A stretch of DNA of 64,000 nucleotides from Plasticicumulans lactativorans (GCF_004341245.1 NZ_SLWY01000010.1:1-64000); one strand, 5' to 3'; positions 46,160 to 55,204 are shown, counted from the stretch's first letter. Program-made: numbers and translations. The notes: generated by a model from the sequence alone, not told the origin.

Positions 46160-49159
46160 ATGCGCCTGCATCACAAGCTATCGCTCGCCCTGCTGCCGGC
46201 CGTGCTGCTCGCGGTCGTCGGCTTCGGCGCCTGGGCCTACGCGGCGGCCTACGAGGCCCTGAGCAGCCGCGCGCTGCAGGGCGTGGGCTGGCTCGCCGAG
46301 CGCTTCGTGGAGGAGCAGCTGGCGGCGCGCTACGGCGGCGAGGTCGACGCCCTCGGCCGCCAGATGCGCCAGGCCGACGCGCTCGCCGCCATCGCCGGGC
46401 TCGCGCGCAGCGGGCCGCAGCGCGTGGTGCTGCTCGACGCCGAGCGGCGGGTGCTGCACGCCTCCGGGGCGGACGTCGCCGAGTGGCCGGCGCGCTGGGG
46501 CGATCTGCTCGCCGGCACCGACGCGGCCACCGGGCGCTTCGAGGAGCCCGGTGGCCGTGCCTGGCTGTACGGCGTGCAACGCTTCGAGCCCTGGGGCTGG
46601 AGCGTGATGGTGCTCGAACCCGAGGACGACCTCGTCGCGGCGATCGCGCGCATCCGCTGGATCACCGCGTGGACGGCGCTGCTGACCGCGCTGGTCGTGG
46701 TCGCGATGGTGCTGTGGGTGTCGCGCGAAATGCTGGCGCGGCCGATCCGCACGCTGCAGCAGGCGGCCGCGCGCATCGCCCGCGACCCGGCGCCGGTGCG
46801 CATCGCCATCGACAGCGGCGACGAGCTGGACGACCTCGCGCGCTCGATGGAGGCGATGGCGGCGGCGCTCGCCGCCGAGATCGGCCGCCGCGAGGAGGCC
46901 GACCGCCAGCTCGAACGCGTCAAGAACCTCTACGCGGCGCTCGGCGAGACCAACCAGGCGCTGGTGCGCATCCACGCGCGCGGCGAACTGCTCAACGCCC
47001 TGTGCCGCATCGCCGTGCAGCACGGGGGCTTCCTGCTCGCCTGGGTCGGCGAGCTCGACCACGCCACCGGCTGGCTGGTGCCGTGCGCGGTGGCGGGCCC
47101 GGCGGCGCCGATGGTCGAGCGCATCCGCGTCTCGGTGCTCGGCGAACGGCCCGAGGGCCGCGGCGTCACCGGTCGCGCCTGCCGCGGCGACGGCTGGGCG
47201 ATCGAGAACGACTTCCTCGGCAACCCCGACATGGCGCCGTGGCGCGAGGCGGCACGCGGTTTCGGCATCGGCTCCGCCGCGGCCTTCGGCCTCTACGAGG
47301 AGGGCGAGCTGACCGGGTTCCTGGTGGTCTATGCCGCCGAGGCCGGGTTCTTCCGTGCCGACCTGGTGGCGCTGCTGCGCAGCCTCGCCGCCGACATCTC
47401 GTTCGCGCTGTCGGCGCTGCGCCGCGCCGAGGCCCGCGAGCGCGCCGAGCACGCGCAGCGCGATGCCGAGGAGCGGCTGCATTCGGCGCTCGAAGCGAGC
47501 GGCGACGGCATCTGGGAGCTCGACCTGGCGAGCGGGCAGTTGATCGCGACGCCGCGCTGCCTGGAGATGCTCGGTTACGTGCCCGGCGACATCCCCACCA
47601 CCTACCAGGCCTGGGACGAACTGCTGCACCCCGAGGACCGCCGCGACACCGAGGCCGCGATCGAGGCCCACGTGCGCGGCGACAGCGTGCAGTTCGTGCG
47701 CGAGCACCGGCTGCGCTGCGCCGACGGACAGTACCGCTGGGTGCGCTCGGCCGGGCGCGTGATGCGGCGCGACGCCGACGGCCACCCCCTGCGCATGTTC
47801 GGCACGCTGCACGACATCAACGACCGCAAGGCCGCCGAGGAACGCATCCTGTTCCTCGGCTACCGCGACGTGCTCACCGGCCTGCCCAACCGCGTGCTGT
47901 TCGCCGACCGGCTGAGCCAGGCGCTCGCGCACGCGCGGCGCAGCGGCCGGCGCGTGGCGGTGATGTTCCTCGATCTCGACCGCTTCAAGGTGGTCAACGA
48001 CACCCTCGGCCACGGCGTCGGCGATGCCCTGCTGCGCGCGGTCGCCGACCGCCTGCGCTGCAGCGTGCGCGAGGCCGACACGGTCTGCCGGCGCGGCGGC
48101 GACGAGTTCGTGGTGGCGCTGCAGGACGTCGACGAGATCGACAGCGTCACGCGCGTCGCCGGCAAGATCCGCGACCGCCTGGGCGAGCCCTTCGAGCTCG
48201 ACGGCCACACCGTGCACGTCGGCGCGAGCATCGGCGTGGCGCTGTTCCCCGACGACGGCGCCGAACCGGAGGCGCTGATCCGCCATGCCGACACCGCGAT
48301 GTACGCTGCCAAGGACGCCGGGCGCGGCACCGTGCAGTTCTTCATGCCGGCGATGGGCACCCGTGCCGAGCGCCGGCGACGGCTCGAAACCGCGCTGCGG
48401 CGGGCGCTCGCGGACGGTTTGCTGCACCTCGACCTGCGCGCGCAGGTCGCGCTCGCCGACGGGCGCGTGGTGCGGGGCGAGGCGCTGCTGCGCAGCGACG
48501 AGCCCGCGCTGGCGGGCAGCCCGGCCGCCGACATCCTTGCGCTCGCCGACGAATGCGGCCTCGCCGATCCGCTCGACGACTGGCTGATCGCGAGCGCCTG
48601 CCGCGAGCAGCGCCGCTGGCACCGGGCCGGCCGACCGCTGCTGCCGGTGGTGGTGAAGCTCGCGGCGGCGCATCTGCGCGGGCAGGAACTGCCGCGACGG
48701 GTGGCCGAGGCCCTGGCGGCGGCGCAGATGCCGGCGGAGTGCCTCGAACTCGCCTTCGCCGAGAGCGTGGTGGCGCGCGACCTCGATCTCGCCGGGGCCA
48801 ACCTGCGCGCGTTGCGGCGCATGGGCGTGCGCATCGCCCTCGACGGCTTCGGCAGTGGCGGTTCGAGCCTGGTCTCGCTGAAGCGCTTCCCGGTCGACCG
48901 CCTGGCCATCGACGCCTCGCTGGTCCGCGACCTGCCTGACGATCGCAGCAGCGCCGAACTCACCCGCGCCATCGTCGCGATGGCGCACGCGCTGCAACTG
49001 GAGGTCGTCGCCGCAGGCGTCGAGCGGGCCCCGCAGCGGGACTTCCTCGCCGGGGTCGGCTGCGATCATGCCCAGGGGGACGGCATCGCCGCGGCCTGTG
49101 ACGGCGATGCCTTCGTCGCCTGGCTGGCGGGCCGAGACGCTGCCGGGCCCGGCACCTGA
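46160..49159 (+). CDS. Membrane sensor with HAMP, GAF, PAS, GGDEF and degenerate EAL domains
   Basis: A 999-residue signalling protein. Membrane helices are at about 7-29 and 168-188, enclosing a periplasmic sensor region; HAMP about 188-242; GAF about 265-420; PAS/PAC about 438-560; GGDEF about 565-730; EAL about 740-990. GGDEF is intact (GGDEF 646-650), with an I-site RxxD (Arg637, Asp640) exactly five residues before. EAL keeps Glu774 (GEALLR) but Asn is replaced by Lys833, the second Asp of DDFG by Gly896, and the LKID lysine by Ala916. It is predicted to make c-di-GMP, with the EAL domain probably not hydrolytic. Confidence 0.88.
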   Translation: MRLHHKLSLALLPAVLLAVVGFGAWAYAAAYEALSSRALQGVGWLAERFVEEQLAARYGGEVDALGRQMRQADALAAIAGLARSGPQRVVLLDAERRVLHASGADVAEWPARWGDLLAGTDAATGRFEEPGGRAWLYGVQRFEPWGWSVMVLEPEDDLVAAIARIRWITAWTALLTALVVVAMVLWVSREMLARPIRTLQQAAARIARDPAPVRIAIDSGDELDDLARSMEAMAAALAAEIGRREEADRQLERVKNLYAALGETNQALVRIHARGELLNALCRIAVQHGGFLLAWVGELDHATGWLVPCAVAGPAAPMVERIRVSVLGERPEGRGVTGRACRGDGWAIENDFLGNPDMAPWREAARGFGIGSAAAFGLYEEGELTGFLVVYAAEAGFFRADLVALLRSLAADISFALSALRRAEARERAEHAQRDAEERLHSALEASGDGIWELDLASGQLIATPRCLEMLGYVPGDIPTTYQAWDELLHPEDRRDTEAAIEAHVRGDSVQFVREHRLRCADGQYRWVRSAGRVMRRDADGHPLRMFGTLHDINDRKAAEERILFLGYRDVLTGLPNRVLFADRLSQALAHARRSGRRVAVMFLDLDRFKVVNDTLGHGVGDALLRAVADRLRCSVREADTVCRRGGDEFVVALQDVDEIDSVTRVAGKIRDRLGEPFELDGHTVHVGASIGVALFPDDGAEPEALIRHADTAMYAAKDAGRGTVQFFMPAMGTRAERRRRLETALRRALADGLLHLDLRAQVALADGRVVRGEALLRSDEPALAGSPAADILALADECGLADPLDDWLIASACREQRRWHRAGRPLLPVVVKLAAAHLRGQELPRRVAEALAAAQMPAECLELAFAESVVARDLDLAGANLRALRRMGVRIALDGFGSGGSSLVSLKRFPVDRLAIDASLVRDLPDDRSSAELTRAIVAMAHALQLEVVAAGVERAPQRDFLAGVGCDHAQGDGIAAACDGDAFVAWLAGRDAAGPGT

Positions 49160-49258
49160 GGCGCGTGCGGGGCCGGCAGCACGGCGACGATGCAAGGCGC
49201 CGCGTCGCGCGCTAGGCTCTCGCCGCCCCGTTCCCCGGCCATCCAGAGGAAACCCCGC

Positions 49259-49588
49259 ATGTCGGTCCAAGAGCACGGTCGTATCAACAACGTCAGCGTC
49301 GTCTGCAAGGCCAACGTCTACTTCGACGGCAAGGTGATCTCGCATACCGTGCTGCACCCCAACGGCGACAAGCAGACCCTCGGGCTGATCCAGCCCGGCG
49401 AATTCCGCTTCGGCACCGAACTGCCCGAGCGCATGGACATCATCGCCGGCGCCTGCCGCGTCAGGCTCGCCGACGCCGACGGCTGGACCACCTACGGCCC
49501 CGGCGCCGTGTTCCACGTCCCCGCCCACTCGCACTTCGACATCGCCGTCGACGAGGGGCTGTGCGAGTACCTGTGCAGTTTCGGCTGA
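49259..49588 (+). CDS. ppnP: Pyrimidine/purine nucleoside phosphorylase PpnP (DUF1255)
   Basis: A 109-residue single-domain cupin. NVSVVCKANVYFDGKVISHTV, FGTELPERMDIIAG and FHVPAHSHFDIAV are the characteristic DUF1255/PpnP segments. It phosphorolyses several nucleosides. ATG 49259 has AGAGGAAA upstream. The upstream in-frame ATG at 49190 gives a low-complexity extension and was rejected. The gene is followed by the remnant of a HAD phosphatase gene in the same frame. Confidence 0.9.
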   Translation: MSVQEHGRINNVSVVCKANVYFDGKVISHTVLHPNGDKQTLGLIQPGEFRFGTELPERMDIIAGACRVRLADADGWTTYGPGAVFHVPAHSHFDIAVDEGLCEYLCSFG

Positions 49589-49639
49589 ACCCTTCGCTAC
49601 ACGCGGGCGGCCCTGTTCCGCGACGCTGCCGGATGTTGG

Positions 49640-50100
49640 CTTCTTGCGCAGTACAGCAAGCGCGGCGCGGGTCGCGCGATGCTGCGCGGGAGGTCGCAGG
49701 TGCTGATGGAGGGGGCCGCCCTCGTCGCGATGGGGGACAACCGCTCTTTCCGCGGCGACGCCGGCCTCATGCTCGGCATCGGCCCGTTCAAGGTCGCGCT
49801 GGAGTATGCGAGCGGTCGCAGCGCGAGCGTGATCGGCAAGCCTGCGCCGGCTCTTCCTCGCCGGCTGCACGCGCCTGGGGTTGGCGCCGGCCGCGGTGAC
49901 GATGCTCGGTGACGACGCCGAGGTCGATGCCGCCGCCGCGCTGGCCGCCGGTCTCGGCGGCTGCCTCGTGCGCACCGGCCAGTTCACGCCGGGCGATGCC
50001 GCCAGGTGCCCGGGGGCGCCGGTGTGCGCCGATCTCGGCGATGCGCTCGACAACCCTGTGCGGCACGGCGACCGCCGCCTGAGCGGGGCGGTGACGTACC
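49640..50100 (+). pseudogene. HAD-IIA phosphatase remnant (LHPP/TIGR01458-like), truncated and frameshifted
   Basis: The frame through 49679 encodes VLMEGAALVAMGDNR, then GIGPFKVALEYASG and VIGKPAPA, and then loses sense. One frame over, homology resumes as LFLAGCTRLGLAPAAVTML, GDDAEVDAAAALAAGLGG and CLVRTGQFTPGD (to about 50060). These are the ordered C-terminal motifs of HAD-IIA hydrolases (GKPxPxFF, GDDxxxD, VxTGxxxPGD). Joining needs one indel near 49847. The N-terminal half, including the catalytic DxD, is absent. It is squeezed between ppnP and the convergent acetyltransferase gene. Confidence 0.75.
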
Positions 50101-50101
50101 T

Positions 50102-50803
50102 TCAGGCGCTGCCGCTCGCCAGGCTCTTGATCCGGCGGGCCGGTGCTCCTCCCCACAATTCGTCAGGCGGGATCACGGTGTCCATCGCGACCACCGAACC
50201 GCCGGCGACGATGGCGCGTTCGCCGACGATGACGCCGGGCATCACCACGGCATTGACGCCCACCGTTGCGCCGCGCCTGATCTCCACCGGCTTGAGGATG
50301 ATGCGCCCGCTGACGATCGCATGGGCCGTGACGACCGATCCCTGCCCGATGATGGCCTCGTCGCCGATCCGTATCAGATGCGCATCCACCAGCGTGCCGC
50401 CCAGCGCGATGTCACGCCCCACGGTGGCGCCGAACAGCTTGGCCACCAGCGGGCGGGCGAACATGCTGGTGAACGGGCGCAGGGCGCTGCAGCCGAACTC
50501 GTAGCTCACCGTGTACAGCTTCCAGGCGGTGAACACCGGGCTGTCCATCGCATAATCGCCGGGGCCGAGACCGCTGCGCCGGATGACGATGTGCCCGGCG
50601 AGTGCGGCACCCAGGCCGAAGCCGAGCAGCGCCAGTGCCAGATCGGCGATCGGGAAGTAGGGGCCGAGCAGCGGGCGCGTGAGCCAGAACGAGCCGAGCC
50701 CGGCAAGGCCGAGTGCCAGAGCGGAAAGCACCGTCAGCAGGACGGTGGACAGGACATAGTCAAGCCATTGTGTCTTCACGTTCCACCCACCCGGATGATC
50801 CAT
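50102..50803 (-). CDS. Membrane-anchored hexapeptide-repeat acetyltransferase
   Basis: A 233-residue protein from ATG 50803. Two hydrophobic segments lie near the N-terminus (VLSTVLLTVLSALALGLAGL and IADLALALLGFGLGAALAG), followed by a left-handed parallel beta-helix built from hexapeptide repeats (about 125-215: IRIGDEAIIGQGSVVTAHAI, then VGVNAVVMPGVIVG and ERAIVAGGSVV). The end, GGAPARRIKSL, is typical of O-acetyltransferases. It may acetylate a surface polysaccharide or membrane substrate. The start is uncertain: GTG 50782 and ATG 50869 are alternatives, the latter lying against the terminator of the PEP-CTERM gene and so less likely. Confidence 0.75.
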   Translation of the reverse strand: MDHPGGWNVKTQWLDYVLSTVLLTVLSALALGLAGLGSFWLTRPLLGPYFPIADLALALLGFGLGAALAGHIVIRRSGLGPGDYAMDSPVFTAWKLYTVSYEFGCSALRPFTSMFARPLVAKLFGATVGRDIALGGTLVDAHLIRIGDEAIIGQGSVVTAHAIVSGRIILKPVEIRRGATVGVNAVVMPGVIVGERAIVAGGSVVAMDTVIPPDELWGGAPARRIKSLASGSA

Positions 50804-50874
50804 GTCGGGGCAGCGTCCACACGGCGGTTGCCCATTCGCGCGCGGCCGTTTTCCGATGTCGATACCCATAAAAG

Positions 50875-50898
50875 AAAAGAGCCCTTGCGGGCTCTTTT
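50875..50898 (-). terminator. Rho-independent terminator after PEP-CTERM gene 1
   Basis: On the minus strand AAAAGAGCCC - GCAA - GGGCTCTTTT forms a 10-bp perfect stem whose 3' arm ends in a T run. It lies 51 bp after the PEP-CTERM stop codon and separates it from the acetyltransferase gene. Confidence 0.88.
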
Positions 50899-50949
50899 CC
50901 AGTCCGTCGACGAGGCCGCCCGGATGACGACCTCGCCAGGCGGTAGCGC

Positions 50950-51897
50950 TCAGGCCTGGCGGCGGCGGCGGGCACCCACCATGCCGAGGGCGCCGAGGCC
51001 CAGACCGAACAGCGCCATGCTCGCCGGTTCCGGCACGACCGCATCGACCGACGAGTTGAAGTCGGTGCTGAAGATGAAGTCCGGGCCGCCGTCGGCGCCG
51101 CTCGAGCCGTTGATCGTGCCGAGCACCGGCACGATGCTCGCCGCACCGGTGCTGTCGGTGAACAGCTTCGCCGGGTTGACCGTCGTGAACGGGTCGATCA
51201 GCGAGATCGCCGAGGTCTGGAAGGTCAGCAGCGGCAGGTTCTTGAAGAACGCGCTGTCGACGGTGGTCGGCGGCAGGTCGACGATGATGTCGTCCTGCGA
51301 GCCGCTACCGGACACCGTCTGCTGGCCGGCCCAGTTGTCCGCTCCGAACTTGTCGAGCAGGCCGACCGAGGTCTGCGTGCTGCTGAAGATGCCGTTGTTG
51401 GCGGTCACGGTCGACTGCAGGATGCTGGTGCCGTCGCCGAAGCCGAGGCCGGTGAGCTGGTCGGAGTTGGCGGTGCCGTCAAAGAACAGCTCGACGAAGT
51501 TCGTGCCGCCGGACACGAACTTGAACGATGCGGCACCCAGCGGACCGACCAGCGAGGCGCCGGTGACCTTCTCCTTGAAGCCGACGATCACGGTGATCTC
51601 TTTGCCGGGAGCCATCAGATCCATGTCGAACTGCGTGACGCCGCCGAGCGTGCCGGCGCGCAGCTTCGCCATCGTGTAGACCTGGAACTCGGTTTCGACG
51701 CCGGTCGCCAGGAAGGTCTTGATCGCAGTGTTGCCGCCGACGGCGAGCACGCTGGTCGGACCCCAGTCGAGGTTGTCGACGGTGTAGGTGCCGAGCGGGC
51801 CGGCACCGTCCGGATCGAACAGCAGGGCGGCGTTGGCAGCGATCGGCGTCGCCAAGGCCAGGGCCAGGGCCGTGGAAAGCTTCGTGAACTTGGTCAT
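50950..51897 (-). CDS. PEP-CTERM sorting domain protein 1
   Basis: A 315-residue secreted protein. The signal peptide ends near ATPIAANA (residue 23). The C-terminal sorting signal has VPEPASMALFGLGLGALGM followed by VGARRRRQA: PEP motif, hydrophobic helix and Arg cluster, the substrate signal for exosortase. The central part is Gly/Thr/Ser/Asp-rich with predicted beta structure, no Cys and no catalytic motif I recognise; a matrix or surface role is likely. A sigma-54-type promoter lies 68-83 bp upstream and a terminator downstream, so it is probably monocistronic. Confidence 0.92.
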   Translation of the reverse strand: MTKFTKLSTALALALATPIAANAALLFDPDGAGPLGTYTVDNLDWGPTSVLAVGGNTAIKTFLATGVETEFQVYTMAKLRAGTLGGVTQFDMDLMAPGKEITVIVGFKEKVTGASLVGPLGAASFKFVSGGTNFVELFFDGTANSDQLTGLGFGDGTSILQSTVTANNGIFSSTQTSVGLLDKFGADNWAGQQTVSGSGSQDDIIVDLPPTTVDSAFFKNLPLLTFQTSAISLIDPFTTVNPAKLFTDSTGAASIVPVLGTINGSSGADGGPDFIFSTDFNSSVDAVVPEPASMALFGLGLGALGMVGARRRRQA

Positions 51898-51964
51898 TTG
51901 TCCCGTTCTCCAGTCGCAGACATTTGTGATTGCAGGGCCCTTGGGCCTTCACGCCTGTTCTTAA

Positions 51965-51980
51965 AGCAGAGGGCATGCCA
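51965..51980 (-). promoter_or_regulatory. Sigma-54 (-24/-12) promoter of PEP-CTERM gene 1
   Basis: The minus strand reads TGGCATGCCCTCTGCT, matching TGGCAYRN4TTGCW at all specified positions but one, with GG and GC exactly 10 bp apart. The expected start near 51954 gives a leader of about 57 nt. PEP-CTERM genes are known to depend on RpoN and the PrsK/PrsR system in floc-forming relatives. Confidence 0.75.
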
Positions 51981-52077
51981 TAAAAAAAACGGCTTTCCGT
52001 GCAAAAGGTTAAGAGCGAATCGCCAATCAAGGCCGGCTTTGTGCCGATGCCTATGTAAAAAACATCGACAAGGTTCC

Positions 52078-52103
52078 GCAGCGCGCGCGGACGAGCGCGC
52101 TGC
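52078..52103 (-). terminator. GC-rich hairpin after metG
   Basis: GCAGCGCGC and GCGCGCTGC form a 9-bp stem beginning 8 bp after the metG stop codon. There is no immediate T run, but TTTTTT follows about 20 nt later. It is a probable but imperfect terminator. Confidence 0.45.
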
Positions 52104-52111
52104 GTGATCGC

Positions 52112-54139
52112 TCATTTGACGCGCATGCCCGGTGTTGCGCCGGTGTCGGGCGCGAGCAGGAAGATGCCGCCGGCATCGTCGCCGGCGGCGAGCACCATGC
52201 CTTCGGAGACGCCGAAGCGCATCTTGCGGGGCGCGAGGTTGGCGACGACCACGGTCAGGCGTCCCACCAGTTCGTCCGGCGTGTACTTCGCCTTGATGCC
52301 CGCAAAGACCGTCCGGGTTTCGCCGCCGAGATCGAGCGTGAGCCTGAGCAGCTTGTCGGCTTCGGCCACGGCTTGCGCGGCGTCGATGCGGGCGATGCGC
52401 AGGTCGACCTTCATGAAGTCGTCGATGGCGACGGTCGGGGCCAGCGGCGCCACGGCGGCGGCGGGGGGAGGAACTGCGGCCGTGGGCGCGAGGCTTTCAC
52501 GCGAGTCGGCGAGCAGCGCCTCGACCTGGGCCGGGTCGATGCGGGCGAGAAGGGGCTTGAACGGGGCGATGACGTGGCCGAGCAGCGGCGTCTGCAGGTC
52601 CGTCCAGTGCGGCTGCGGCGTGGCGAGGAATTCGGCGACGTCCGCGGCCAGGCGCGGCAGCACCGGGGCGAGATAAACCGCAAGGGCACGGAACAGGTTG
52701 ATGCCCTGGGTGCACACGGCCTGTACGTCGTGGCTGCGGGCGGGGTCCTTGGCGAGCACCCAGGGCTTGTGCTCATCGACATACTGGTTGGCGCGGTCGG
52801 CGAGCGCCATCACTTCGCGCATCGCGCGGCTGAATTCGCGCCGTTCGTACGCTTCGGCGATGGAATCGCCGGCTGCGACGAAGGTCGCGTAGAGCGAGGC
52901 GTCGGGCAGTGCCGTCGCCAGGCGCCCGTCGAACTGGCGGTTGATGAAACCGGCGCAGCGGCTGGCGATGTTGACGAACTTGCCGACCAGGTCGCTGTTC
53001 ACGCGCAGCTGGAAGTCGTCCAGGCTGAGGTCGATGTCGTCGACGCGATCCGACAGCTTGCTCGCGAAGTAGTAGCGCAGGTACTCGGGGCGCAGGTGGT
53101 CGAGGTAGGTGCGGGCCTTGATGAAGGTGCCGCGCGATTTCGACATCTTCTGGCCGTTGACGGTCAGGAAGCCATGGCAGAACACCGCGCTCGGCTTGCG
53201 GAAGCCCGCGCCGTGCAGCATCGCGGGCCAGAACAGCGTGTGGAAGTAGGCGATGTCCTTGCCGATGAAGTGATAGAGCTCGGCGCTGGAGTCGGGGCGC
53301 CAGTAGGCGTCGAAGTCGAGCCCGGTGCGATCGCAATAGTGTTTGAAGCTCGCCATGTAGCCGATCGGCGCGTCGAGCCACACGTAGAAGTACTTGCCGG
53401 GCGCACCGGGGATCTCGAAGCCCCAGTACGGCGCATCGCGCGAGATGTCCCAGGCCTGCAGGCCGTCGTGGAACCACTCCGCCAGCTTGTTGGCGATTTC
53501 GTGCTGGATGTGGCCTTCCGCGATCCAGGTGCGCAGCGTGTCCTCGAAATCGGCCAGGCGGAAGAAGTAGTGTTCCGACTCGCGTTCGACCGGCGTGGCG
53601 CCCGACAGCACCGAGCGCGGGTTGCGCAGGTCGGTGGGGGAATACGTGGCCCCGCAGACCTCGCAGGCATCGCCGTACTGATCGGCGGCGCCGCAGCGCG
53701 GGCACTCCCCCTTGATGAAGCGATCCGGCAGGAACATCTCCCGCTCCGGGTCGTAGCTCTGGCGGATCGTGCGCCGCTCGATGTGTCCGGCGGCGTCGAG
53801 GCGTGTGTAGATGAGCTCGGCGAACCGGCGGTTTTCCGGCGAGTGGGTCGAGTGGTACTGGTCGAAGGCGATCAGGAAGCCGTCGAAATCGGCCTGATGC
53901 TCGGCACCGATGCGTGCGATCAGTTCGGCGGGCTCGATTCCTTCCTGCTGCGCGCGCAGCATGATGGGCGTGCCGTGCGCGTCGTCGGCGCAGACGTAGG
54001 TGCAGCGGTGGCCGCGCAGTTTCTGGAAGCGCACCCAGATGTCGGTCTGGATGTATTCGACGAGGTGGCCGAGGTGGATCGGGCCATTGGCGTAGGGCAG
54101 GGCGCTGGTAACGAGGATGTGCCGGGCTGGGGTCGACAT
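52112..54139 (-). CDS. metG: Methionyl-tRNA synthetase
   Basis: A 675-residue class I synthetase. HLGH motif (22-25) in [15 protein letters not shown], zinc cysteines in [18 protein letters not shown], and KMSKS at 331-335. The C-terminal tRNA-binding (Trbp111-like) domain spans about 570-675 ([12 protein letters not shown] to [12 protein letters not shown]), as in dimeric MetRS. Start [19 protein letters not shown] matches the family; the longer open frame from 54256 was rejected. It is flanked by PEP-CTERM genes on the same strand, with its own 5' region after the upstream terminator. Confidence 0.95.
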   Translation of the reverse strand: MSTPARHILVTSALPYANGPIHLGHLVEYIQTDIWVRFQKLRGHRCTYVCADDAHGTPIMLRAQQEGIEPAELIARIGAEHQADFDGFLIAFDQYHSTHSPENRRFAELIYTRLDAAGHIERRTIRQSYDPEREMFLPDRFIKGECPRCGAADQYGDACEVCGATYSPTDLRNPRSVLSGATPVERESEHYFFRLADFEDTLRTWIAEGHIQHEIANKLAEWFHDGLQAWDISRDAPYWGFEIPGAPGKYFYVWLDAPIGYMASFKHYCDRTGLDFDAYWRPDSSAELYHFIGKDIAYFHTLFWPAMLHGAGFRKPSAVFCHGFLTVNGQKMSKSRGTFIKARTYLDHLRPEYLRYYFASKLSDRVDDIDLSLDDFQLRVNSDLVGKFVNIASRCAGFINRQFDGRLATALPDASLYATFVAAGDSIAEAYERREFSRAMREVMALADRANQYVDEHKPWVLAKDPARSHDVQAVCTQGINLFRALAVYLAPVLPRLAADVAEFLATPQPHWTDLQTPLLGHVIAPFKPLLARIDPAQVEALLADSRESLAPTAAVPPPAAAVAPLAPTVAIDDFMKVDLRIARIDAAQAVAEADKLLRLTLDLGGETRTVFAGIKAKYTPDELVGRLTVVVANLAPRKMRFGVSEGMVLAAGDDAGGIFLLAPDTGATPGMRVK

Positions 54140-54253
54140 GGCTGCGTGCTGGCCTTGGAAAAATGTCGCGGAGTGTATCGCATCGCGACCGGCCTCAGCC
54201 GTGCCTTGACACGCACGGGTGTCCACCCGGGGCCCGTGCGTGTGGAGGGCGCG

Positions 54254-54283
54254 CAAAAGAAAACGGCGGCCCGCAGGCCGCCG
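54254..54283 (-). terminator. Rho-independent terminator after PEP-CTERM gene 2
   Basis: On the minus strand GGCGGCC - TGCG - GGCCGCC is followed by GTTTTCTTTT. It lies 28 bp after the PEP-CTERM gene 2 stop and isolates it from metG. Confidence 0.85.
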
Positions 54284-54310
54284 CTGTGTAAAGCAATCCG
54301 ACAGCGTCGA

Positions 54311-55096
54311 TCAGGCGGTCTTGCGACGGCGCGCAGCACCGATGCCGGCGAGACCCAGGCCGAGCAGCGCGACCGAGGCCGGTTCCGGCACGTGGATCGC
54401 ACCGTTGGCGAGGAACGAGCCGTCGATGACGCCGTTGGCGTTGCTCGGGGGCAGGCCGCCCTGGCCCGACTGCAGGTCGAGCAGGTTCAGCGCACCGCTG
54501 AAGCCCTGGCCATTGACGTCGGTTTCGGTCACTTCGATGGTCCACGCACCCTGCGACAGGGTGTGGTGAACGGTCACCGAACCATCACCGATGATCGCCG
54601 ACAGGATCGGGCTCAGGATCGGGCCGAAGAAGATGCCGAACAGGGGCTTGAACGCGGCAGCGCTCATCGTGAAGTCGCCGCCGGTGACCGGGTTGCCATC
54701 GGAGGTGAAGGAGCCATTCGTGAAGTCATACACGAAGTGCTTGCCGCTGATGTCGGTGTAGCCGAAGTTGGCGCTCGCCAGATCGACCCACGCACCGTGG
54801 GTGTCGGACGTCAGTTCGGGGCCGGGGATCTGCGGGATGTAGTCGACGTTGAACACGCCGTTGCGCTGGATGGTCCACTGCCCGGGGGGCGGGATCGTCA
54901 GGTCCAGCGAGCCGGTGAGGCCGGTCAGCGTCGCCGTGAAGGTGTTCGGGTTGCCGTCATTGTCATTCAGGCCGAAACCCCGGATGTCGAAGTTGCCCTG
55001 AAAGTTGTTGGCGTACGAGTAGTAACCGGCGTTGGCGGCGCTGGCGCCCAGCAGCAGCGCGGTACCGACGGCGGCGGAAAGAAGGGTCTTCTTCAT
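54311..55096 (-). CDS. PEP-CTERM sorting domain protein 2
   Basis: A 261-residue secreted protein. Signal peptide MKKTLLSAAVGTALLLGAS, cleavage after AANA (about residue 23). The C-terminus VPEPASVALLGLGLAGIG plus AARRRKTA is a full PEP-CTERM sorting signal. The body is Gly/Asn/Asp/Thr-rich, lacks Cys and shows no enzymatic motif. Start ATG 55096 (MKKTLL) is preferred over the in-frame ATG at 55156, which would push the signal peptide inward. A sigma-54-type promoter lies upstream and a terminator downstream. Confidence 0.92.
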   Translation of the reverse strand: MKKTLLSAAVGTALLLGASAANAGYYSYANNFQGNFDIRGFGLNDNDGNPNTFTATLTGLTGSLDLTIPPPGQWTIQRNGVFNVDYIPQIPGPELTSDTHGAWVDLASANFGYTDISGKHFVYDFTNGSFTSDGNPVTGGDFTMSAAAFKPLFGIFFGPILSPILSAIIGDGSVTVHHTLSQGAWTIEVTETDVNGQGFSGALNLLDLQSGQGGLPPSNANGVIDGSFLANGAIHVPEPASVALLGLGLAGIGAARRRKTA

Positions 55097-55188
55097 GCTT
55101 ACGATCCCTTGAGTGAAGTATTCGGGGGCGATGACCGACACCTGCCTGCCGGTCACGGTAAAGACCGCGATGGCCTGTGCCTGTGGTC

Positions 55189-55204
55189 AGCAACAAGCGG
55201 GCCA
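55189..55204 (-). promoter_or_regulatory. Sigma-54 (-24/-12) promoter of PEP-CTERM gene 2
   Basis: The minus strand reads TGGCCCGCTTGTTGCT, one mismatch to TGGCAYRN4TTGCW with correct GG-N10-GC spacing. The predicted start near 55177 leaves a leader of about 80 nt. It parallels the site before PEP-CTERM gene 1. Confidence 0.72.

Noticed and set aside
46178-50053. 1291-codon open frame antisense to the GGDEF/EAL gene
   Set aside because: Shadow of the real gene; His/Arg/Asp/Val-rich composition and no domain.
50804-50869. Longer start (ATG 50869) for the hexapeptide acetyltransferase
   Set aside because: It would begin 5 bp from the terminator hairpin of the upstream gene and adds a polar, low-conservation segment; ATG 50803 or GTG 50782 are more plausible.
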